Part shown: positions 1-4,493 of the stretch, piece by piece
Layout of the letters: each line of letters opens with the position of its first letter
How positions within the stretch are numbered: position 1 is the first letter of the stretch
Source of the DNA: Aminidesulfovibrio sp040307135
Lineage (GTDB): Bacteria > Desulfobacterota > Desulfovibrionia > Desulfovibrionales > Desulfovibrionaceae
Assembly (NCBI GenBank): GCA_040307135.1
Contig: JAWRKD010000141.1
Coordinates: 1 to 8,043, forward strand
Direction of reading: 5' to 3'
DNA length: 8,043 bases
Notes under the pieces: generated by a model
What the model saw: the letters and a program-made list of their open reading frames with translations, nothing else
Database searches by the model: none
Told to the model about the DNA's origin: nothing
Made by a program: the position numbers and the translations under genes

Positions 1-1
1 G

Positions 2-826
2 GCGCGGGCCGGGGGTGGGGTCCGAGACCTCGGCGTCGGTCTCGGGCAAAAGCAGGGGCTCGGGCTTTTCCATGTACCGGGCGAAGATGAGGAAACCGGT
101 GTGGGCCACCATGCGGTCGTCGGGCCGCAGGCGGTCGGCCACGGGCTTGTAGCGCCGCACCAGGATCTCCAGGACCTCGATCTCGGCGAAGGGGCCCGCG
201 TCCAGCCCGCGCAGCAGGTCGCTCACCTGGTTCGTGGTGGGCAGCAGAAACCCGCACATGGCCCCGGGCGTCACGGCCCGCGGGATGTGCTCCAGGTAGA
301 GCCAGGGCTCGCGCACGTCCAGGAACAGGGCGTCCGCGCCGGTGTGCTTGAACCCCTGCCCGATGTCCTGGTTCACCTGCTCCACGCGGTGCAGCAGCCC
401 CACGCGGTCCAGGTTCTTCATGGCCAGCTTGAAGAAGTCCTCGCGGCGCTCGTAGGTATAGACCTTGCCCGTGTCGCCCACGAACCAGGCCAGGGCCAGG
501 GTCAGGCCCGCCGAGCCCGTGCCCGACTCGATGACCGTGCTGCCCGGGCCGATGCCGAGCTTCAAGAGCACGTAGCCGATCTCCTTGGGGTACATGATCT
601 GGGTCTGGCGCTTGACGCCCTTGATGAGATCATAGACCGTGGGCTTGAGCACGAGGTACGGCTTGCCCAGGTGGGTGCGCGCGCAGCCGCCGTAGCCGGC
701 CTCGGCCACCTCGTCCAGGGAGAGCTTGCCTTCCTGGGTGTGGACCTCGCCGCCGGGCGTGAGCTTGTGCATGTAGCGCTTGCCCTGGGGGCTGATGAGC
801 ACGACGATCTGTCCGGAAGCAATCAT
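2..826 (-). CDS. trmI: tRNA (adenine(58)-N(1))-methyltransferase TrmI, 3' end beyond window
   Basis: This SAM-dependent class I methyltransferase makes m1A58 in the T-loop of tRNAs, and the family works as a tetramer in the cytoplasm. The reading frame is open for 275 codons from the ATG at 826 to the left edge, with no stop. A small N-terminal beta domain (about residues 1-65) carries LISPQGKRY. The Rossmann core follows. Motif I is VIESGTGSAG at 98-107. The acidic ribose-binding position lies in YTYERRED (133-140). ALFLDVREPW at 166-175 contains the catalytic-loop Asp (D170). The family signature HTGFLIFAR is at 242-250. Characterised TrmI proteins end soon after that point, so only an acidic, Pro-rich tail (from about 251) is incomplete. 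The start is supported by the conserved N-terminus. The ribosome-binding site is weak (AGG about 7 nt upstream). The gene is divergent from the radical SAM gene. Assignment to the family is firm; the exact methylated base is inferred from the family. Confidence 0.93.
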   Translation of the reverse strand, partial: MIASGQIVVLISPQGKRYMHKLTPGGEVHTQEGKLSLDEVAEAGYGGCARTHLGKPYLVLKPTVYDLIKGVKRQTQIMYPKEIGYVLLKLGIGPGSTVIESGTGSAGLTLALAWFVGDTGKVYTYERREDFFKLAMKNLDRVGLLHRVEQVNQDIGQGFKHTGADALFLDVREPWLYLEHIPRAVTPGAMCGFLLPTTNQVSDLLRGLDAGPFAEIEVLEILVRRYKPVADRLRPDDRMVAHTGFLIFARYMEKPEPLLLPETDAEVSDPTPGPR

Positions 827-832
827 GGGCCC

Positions 833-861
833 TGCCTACCGGCGCGGGCCTTGGGAGTCAA
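833..861 (-). promoter_or_regulatory. Possible sigma-70-type promoter for trmI
   Basis: On the minus strand, TTGACT (861-856) matches the -35 consensus at 5 of 6 positions. A 17-bp spacer follows, then TAGGCA (838-833), a poor -10 match at only 2 of 6. The expected transcription start would fall at or next to the trmI ATG at 826, giving a leaderless or nearly leaderless mRNA. The -35 box overlaps the region just before the ribosome-binding site of the opposite gene. The -35 and spacing are seen directly; promoter function is a guess because the -10 is weak. Confidence 0.25.
853..857 (+). promoter_or_regulatory. Ribosome-binding site fixing the radical SAM start
   Basis: GGGAG lies 9 nt upstream of the ATG at 867. 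The frame has in-frame ATGs further upstream (780, 795 and 825), but those would encode residues with no resemblance to the family and would overlap trmI. The Shine-Dalgarno sequence and the family-like N-terminus MYRYVFGPVLSGRLG both favour 867. Confidence 0.6.
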
Positions 862-866
862 GAGAG

Positions 867-1820
867 ATGTACCGCTACGTGTTCGGCCCTGTGCTTTCCG
901 GCCGCCTGGGCCGGTCCCTGGGCCTGGACCTGCTGGGGTCCAAGGTCTGCACCATGGACTGCGTCTATTGCGAGGTGGGGCCCACCCGCGTGCGCACCCG
1001 CGAACGCAAGGCCTGGGTTCCGGCCCGCGACCTGCTCGACGAGCTGGCGGCCTGGAAGGCGGAGGGCTTCGACGCGCCGGACGTGGTCACGCTCGGCGGC
1101 TCGGGCGAGCCCACGCTCCACTCGGACCTGGCCGGGATCATGGCGGGCTGCCGCCGCATCCTGCCCGGCGCGCCCGTGGCCGTGCTCACCAACTCGACCC
1201 TGCTGGACGATCCCGCGGTGCGGCGCGAGCTGTGCGGCGCGGACATCATCCTGCCCTCCCTGGACAGCCTGGTGGAAAGCGAGTTCCGGGCCGTGAACCG
1301 GCCCCTGCGCGGACTCACGGCCGCGGGCGCGGCCCGGGGCATCCTGGACCTGCGCCGGGAGTTCGGCGGCAGGCTCTTCCTGGAGGTGCTCCTCTGCCGC
1401 GGGTACAACGACTCGGCCGAGAACCTGGCCCTGCTCCAGGACTACTGCGCCGAACTCGCGCCCGACCGGGTGGACGTGGTCACGCTCTCGCGGCCCGGGA
1501 CCCTGGCCAGCGCCGAGGCCGTGGACAGCCAGACCCTGGGGCTGTGGCGCAAGGCCCTGGGCCAGGGCCCCGAGGGGGCGTCCGCGAAGGCCCCCCAGGC
1601 CCAGGCCCGGCTGTATCAGGCGGCCGACGAAGCCCGGCTGCGGGGCGGGCTGGCCGCCACCCTTGCCAGAAGGCCCCAGACCGTTCTACAGTTGGCCGCC
1701 GCCCTGGGAGCCGACAGCGCGCAGGTGCAGAGAGTGCTCGCGCGCATGGCCCGGGATGGCGAGATTTTCGAGGCCGAAACCAACGGCCAGGTGTTTTACT
1801 CCGCAACGCGACGCCCCTAG
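867..1820 (+). CDS. Radical SAM protein, COG0731-like (wyosine synthase-related), with C-terminal winged helix
   Basis: The predicted protein is a 317-residue radical SAM enzyme. The CxxxCxxC motif that binds the 4Fe-4S cluster is CTMDCVYC, with C28, C32 and C35. It is preceded by the FGPVxSxRLGxSLGLDLL signature (about 6-23) typical of the COG0731 group, which is related to tRNA-Phe imidazoG37 (wyosine) synthases. GGSGEPTLH at 77-85 corresponds to the SAM-binding GGE-type motif of the partial TIM barrel. VLTNSTLL (107-113) and the LPSLDS segment (129-134) continue the barrel. From about residue 262 to the end, the sequence reads as a winged helix-turn-helix (helices TVLQLAAALG and AQVQRVLARMARDGEI, then a wing with GQVFYS), so nucleic-acid or partner binding is plausible. 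The substrate is unknown: bacteria lack wyosine, so TYW1 activity is not implied. Neighbours are trmI (divergent) and the ribonuclease gene 112 bp downstream. Family confidence is high; function is open. Confidence 0.88.
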   Translation: MYRYVFGPVLSGRLGRSLGLDLLGSKVCTMDCVYCEVGPTRVRTRERKAWVPARDLLDELAAWKAEGFDAPDVVTLGGSGEPTLHSDLAGIMAGCRRILPGAPVAVLTNSTLLDDPAVRRELCGADIILPSLDSLVESEFRAVNRPLRGLTAAGAARGILDLRREFGGRLFLEVLLCRGYNDSAENLALLQDYCAELAPDRVDVVTLSRPGTLASAEAVDSQTLGLWRKALGQGPEGASAKAPQAQARLYQAADEARLRGGLAATLARRPQTVLQLAAALGADSAQVQRVLARMARDGEIFEAETNGQVFYSATRRP

Positions 1821-1872
1821 ACCGGACATCCGGGCCCCATCAGGCCCCGTGCGGCGCGACACGGAACAGGGA

Positions 1873-1893
1873 CCGGAGGGAACGTCCTTCCGG
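1873..1893 (+). promoter_or_regulatory. Hairpin in the leader of the ribonuclease gene
   Basis: A 9-bp stem (1873-1881 with 1885-1893, one G.U pair) with a 3-nt loop lies 40 nt before the ribonuclease start. An AT-rich stretch with a run of six T (1911-1916) follows, but begins 17 nt after the stem, too far for a standard intrinsic terminator of the radical SAM gene. RNase E genes in enterobacteria are autoregulated through their 5' UTR, so a structured leader is a reasonable alternative. Function is inferred only. Confidence 0.3.
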
Positions 1894-1932
1894 CCGAGAT
1901 ATTTCCCCAATTTTTTGCACGAGGTTCTTTGC

Positions 1933-3888
1933 ATGACGGATCAGGAACAGATCCAGCCGTCCGCTCCGGCGGACCAGTCTTTGTCGTCCCAGGCCCCTGA
2001 AACCACACCCCCTGCCGACGCCGCGCCCCCTGCCGAGGGCGAGACCCAGAAACGCCGCTCCCGGCCCCGCCGCAGGGGCGGACGCGGCCGCAAGTCCAAG
2101 GCCAAGGCCGCCGGGACCGCGGCAGAGGCCGCAACTCCGGCCGAGCCCCTCGCCGGGGCCGAGCCCCTCGCAGGGGTCGAACCCCCCGCAGGGGCCGAGC
2201 CCCCGGCCGATCTCCAGTCCGAGTTCATGGCCGCGTTCCAGGACAACCCCCTGGCCGGGTTCTCCGACGTGCCCCCGCCCGCGCCGGCTCCGGCCGAGTC
2301 CCCGGCCGCGCCCGCGGCCAGGGAGCCCCGCTCCCGCGGCCCTCGCGGCGGCAGGGCCAAGGCCCGGCCCGAGCCCGAGGCCCCCAAGGCTGCGCCCGGC
2401 GAGGACGAGGACGACGAGCTGTCGTCCCTGCCCGGCAAGAAGCGCCGCCAGAAGATGTTCATCAGCGTGCTGCCCGGCGAGCAGATGGAAGTGGTGGTGG
2501 CCGAGGAGGGCAAGGTCCTCGAATACTACGTGGAGATGCACCACCTGGCCCGCACCAAGGGCAACATCTACAAGGGCGTGATCCACAACGTGGACCCCAA
2601 CCTCCAGGCCGCGTTCATCAACTACGGCGCGGAGCGCAACGGCTTCCTCCAGATCGACGAGATCCACCCCGAATACTACCAGGGCGGCTACACCTGGAAA
2701 AAGGGCCAGCGCTACCCGCTCATCCAGAAGGTGCTCAAGCCGGGCCAGGAGATCCTGGTCCAGGTGGTCAAGGAGCCCACGGGCAAGAAGGGCGCGTTCC
2801 TCTCCACCTACCTCTCCCTGCCGGGCCGCCACTTCGTGTTCTCCGTGGGCAACGACCAGTCCGGGGTCTCGCGCAAGATCGAGGACGAGAAGGAGCGCGC
2901 CAGGCTCAAGGAGGTCATCGAGAGCCTGGATCTCCCCGAGGGCCTGGGGCTCATCGCGCGCACCGCGGGCGTGGGCCAGAGCAAGGCCGAGCTGACCCGC
3001 GACTACAAGTACCTGAGCCGCCTGTGGACCGAGATCCGCAAGAAGGCCCAGGACGCGCCCACGCCGTCCCTGGTCTATCAGGAGCTGGACCTGGCGGCCC
3101 GGGCCGTGCGCGACTACCTCACCGCGGACGTGTCCGAGGTCTGGGTGGACGACGCCGAGACCTGCGCCCAGATCAAGGAGTACGCGGCCCTGGCCTTTCC
3201 GCGCAGCGCCGGGCTGGTCAAGCTGCACACGGACACGGACCGCTCGCTCTGGGAGCGCTTCAACCTCACGCGCCAGATCGAGCAGATCTACTCCCGCGAG
3301 GTGACGCTGCCTTCCGGCGGCCGCATCGTCATCGACCCCACCGAGGCCCTCACCGCCGTGGACGTGAACTCCGGCAAGATCGGCGGGGCCGGGACCTTCC
3401 AGAAGATGGCCCTGACCACGAACATGGAGGCGGCCGAGACCGTGGCCCAGCAGCTGCGGCTGCGCGACATCGGCGGCCAGGTGGTGGTGGACTTCATCGA
3501 GATGAAGGACCCCAAGCACTGCCGCGAGGTGGAAAAGGTCATGAAGAACGCGCTCAAGACCGACCGGGCGCGCACCGACGTGGGCCGCATCTCGGCCTTC
3601 GGGCTCATGGAGATCGTGCGCCAGCGCCTGGGCTCCTCGGCGCTCTCGGTGTCCACCGAGCCCTGCCCCTGCTGCGAGGGCGCGGGCATCCGGCGCAACA
3701 TGGAGTGGCAGTCGCTCTTGGCCATCAAGGAGATGTTCCGGCTCCTGCGCCGCCCCGGCTGCCCCCAGCCCTTCAGCTACGCCTGCGAGCGCGAGCTGGC
3801 CCTGTACCTGCTCAACCACAAGCGCGAAAAGCTCATGGAGCTGGGCAAACGCTTCGACAACACCATCCTGGTGGACATCCTGGAATAG
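1933..3888 (+). CDS. rne: Rne/Rng-family endoribonuclease with N-terminal Ala/Pro/Arg-rich extension
   Basis: This 651-residue single-strand endoribonuclease would act in mRNA decay and rRNA/tRNA processing. The catalytic part aligns with E. coli RNase E at a constant offset of 174. The S1 domain begins at NIYKGVIHNVDPNLQAAFI (211-229). The 5'-monophosphate sensor residues are R343 and T344 in RTAGVG. The catalytic Mg-binding aspartates are D477 (in EALTAVDVNS) and D520 (in VVVDFIEM), 43 apart as in E. coli. The zinc-link is CPCC, C578 and C581. A small domain ends the protein, with no C-terminal degradosome scaffold, as in RNase G. Residues 1 to about 170 are extra: an acidic start, a basic block RRSRPRRRGGRGRKSKAKA (41-59), hexapeptide repeats (70-93), a second Arg/Gly patch (about 130-145) and an acidic stretch GEDEDDE. 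The start has GAGG 8 nt upstream. A strong terminator follows. Whether it should be called rne or rng cannot be decided from sequence. Confidence 0.95.
   Translation: MTDQEQIQPSAPADQSLSSQAPETTPPADAAPPAEGETQKRRSRPRRRGGRGRKSKAKAAGTAAEAATPAEPLAGAEPLAGVEPPAGAEPPADLQSEFMAAFQDNPLAGFSDVPPPAPAPAESPAAPAAREPRSRGPRGGRAKARPEPEAPKAAPGEDEDDELSSLPGKKRRQKMFISVLPGEQMEVVVAEEGKVLEYYVEMHHLARTKGNIYKGVIHNVDPNLQAAFINYGAERNGFLQIDEIHPEYYQGGYTWKKGQRYPLIQKVLKPGQEILVQVVKEPTGKKGAFLSTYLSLPGRHFVFSVGNDQSGVSRKIEDEKERARLKEVIESLDLPEGLGLIARTAGVGQSKAELTRDYKYLSRLWTEIRKKAQDAPTPSLVYQELDLAARAVRDYLTADVSEVWVDDAETCAQIKEYAALAFPRSAGLVKLHTDTDRSLWERFNLTRQIEQIYSREVTLPSGGRIVIDPTEALTAVDVNSGKIGGAGTFQKMALTTNMEAAETVAQQLRLRDIGGQVVVDFIEMKDPKHCREVEKVMKNALKTDRARTDVGRISAFGLMEIVRQRLGSSALSVSTEPCPCCEGAGIRRNMEWQSLLAIKEMFRLLRRPGCPQPFSYACERELALYLLNHKREKLMELGKRFDNTILVDILE
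2140..2211 (+). repeat. Four tandem 18-bp units inside the ribonuclease gene
   Basis: Four in-frame 18-bp units (2140-2157, 2158-2175, 2176-2193, 2194-2211) encode AEPLAG, AEPLAG, VEPPAG and AEPPAD at residues 70-93. The first two units are nearly identical at DNA level, and the later two have diverged. The array sits in the disordered N-terminal extension, where slippage-driven length change would be tolerated. Confidence 0.85.
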
Positions 3889-3902
3889 TCCGGCATCGCC
3901 GG

Positions 3903-3974
3903 TTTCACGGAAAACCGGAAGGCGGAAGAGGGGGTTCCTCTTCCGCCTTTGTGTTCCGCCCTCCCCCGCCTTTC
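3903..3974. repeat. Intergenic terminator-bearing repeat, copy 1
   Basis: This stretch is closely similar to 6944-7014. Shared blocks are CGGAAAACC, AAGGCGGAAG, CCTCTTCCGCCTTTG, TTCCG and CCCCCGCCTTTC, in the same order and spacing within a few bases. It contains the hairpin terminator and an overlapping alternative hairpin (3899-3905 with 3912-3918). It may be a dispersed intergenic element or simply a favoured terminator design of this genome. Confidence 0.65.
3918..3950 (+). terminator. Intrinsic terminator after the ribonuclease gene
   Basis: AAGGCGGAAGAG (3919-3930) pairs perfectly with 3938-3949. One more G-C pair and a G.T pair can form inside, and a G.T pair outside (3918 with 3950). 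The T-rich tail is short (TTTGTGTT). The stem begins 30 nt after the stop codon. The A-start/T-end symmetry means it could also act on the other strand, but no convergent gene needs it. Confidence 0.85.
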
Positions 3975-4117
3975 CCGCCCCCCGTCTCTAGACTTTTTCA
4001 AGACTGCTCCGAATCGTCACCTCCCCGCCATGCTCTGTCACGCTTTCCCGGTTAGGGTCCGGCCAATTTATGGCCCGCACGGGCCCGGAACAGACCCTGG
4101 AACAAGGAGCGACGAGC
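3975..4117. other. Intergenic region upstream of the DksA-like gene
   Basis: This must hold the promoter of the DksA-like/glycosyltransferase pair because a terminator precedes it. The only AT-rich patches are CTAGACTTTTTCAAGA (about 3989-4004) and CCAATTTATGG (4063-4073). A weak candidate is TTTCCC (4044-4049), a 17-bp spacer and TTTATG (4067-4072), each box matching consensus at only 3 of 6. No convincing operator or riboswitch was seen. Confidence 0.3.
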
Positions 4118-4465
4118 ATGACCGAGCGCCAGAAGACCATGATCCGCGCGCGGCTTGAGGAGCGGGTGGCCCAGCTCACCCGGCGCGCCGAGGCCCTGGA
4201 CCTGACCCTGGAACACTGCGCCGACGAGACCGACCAGGCCACGGAGCTCACCCGCCACAGCCTGGACCTGGCCCTGCGCGAGCGCGAGAGCGCCCAGCTG
4301 CGCCAGGCCCGCGGCGCCCTGGCCCGCATCGATTCCCCCCGTTTCGGCGAATGCGAGGACTGCGGCGGCGAGATCGGCGCGGCCCGGCTCCTGGCCCGGC
4401 CCGACACCCGGCTCTGCGTCTGCTGCCAGGCCGAACACGAACAGGGGCTCTCGGCCTGCGCCTGA
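4118..4465 (+). CDS. DksA/TraR-family zinc-finger transcription factor (short form)
   Basis: The 115-residue product has the layout of DksA, which enters the RNA polymerase secondary channel and, with ppGpp, tunes initiation at stable-RNA and stress promoters. Residues 1-70 form two long helices of a coiled-coil hairpin. Its tip carries D36-E-T-D39-Q-A41, matching the essential DxxDxA tip of E. coli DksA (D71, D74, A76). A C-terminal four-Cys zinc finger follows: C79, C82, C100 and C103, with 17 residues between pairs, and the typical GEIGAARLLARPDTRLC sequence. It is shorter than E. coli DksA (151 residues), lacking most of the N-terminal region and the C-terminal helix. The start at 4118 has AAGGAG 8 nt upstream; an in-frame ATG at 4070 lacks such a site. 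The stop lies 28 nt before the next gene, so the two are probably cotranscribed. It could be the main DksA or a paralogue. Confidence 0.9.
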   Translation: MTERQKTMIRARLEERVAQLTRRAEALDLTLEHCADETDQATELTRHSLDLALRERESAQLRQARGALARIDSPRFGECEDCGGEIGAARLLARPDTRLCVCCQAEHEQGLSACA

Positions 4466-4493
4466 GCAGGCCCGGGGGCCGAAGGAGCGTCGT

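Noticed and set aside
780..866. Longer N-terminus for the radical SAM protein starting at the ATG at 780 or 825
   Set aside because: It would overlap trmI, lacks a ribosome-binding site, and the added residues do not resemble the family.
101..1936. Plus-strand open frame of 611 codons
   Set aside because: It runs antisense to trmI and out of frame over the radical SAM gene. Its product is low-complexity Gly/Arg/Ala/His with no motifs, a usual GC-rich shadow.
2140..2211. Short repeats as a CRISPR array
   Set aside because: Units are contiguous, without spacers, and in frame within the ribonuclease coding sequence.
1840..3819. Minus-strand open frame of 659 codons opposite the ribonuclease
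   Set aside because: Its codon pattern mirrors the ribonuclease frame and its product is Leu/Gly/His/Ala-rich without domains. The sense gene has complete catalytic motifs.
4044..4072. Sigma-70-type promoter before the DksA-like gene
   Set aside because: Each box matches consensus at only 3 of 6 positions, so it is not reported as a promoter on its own.
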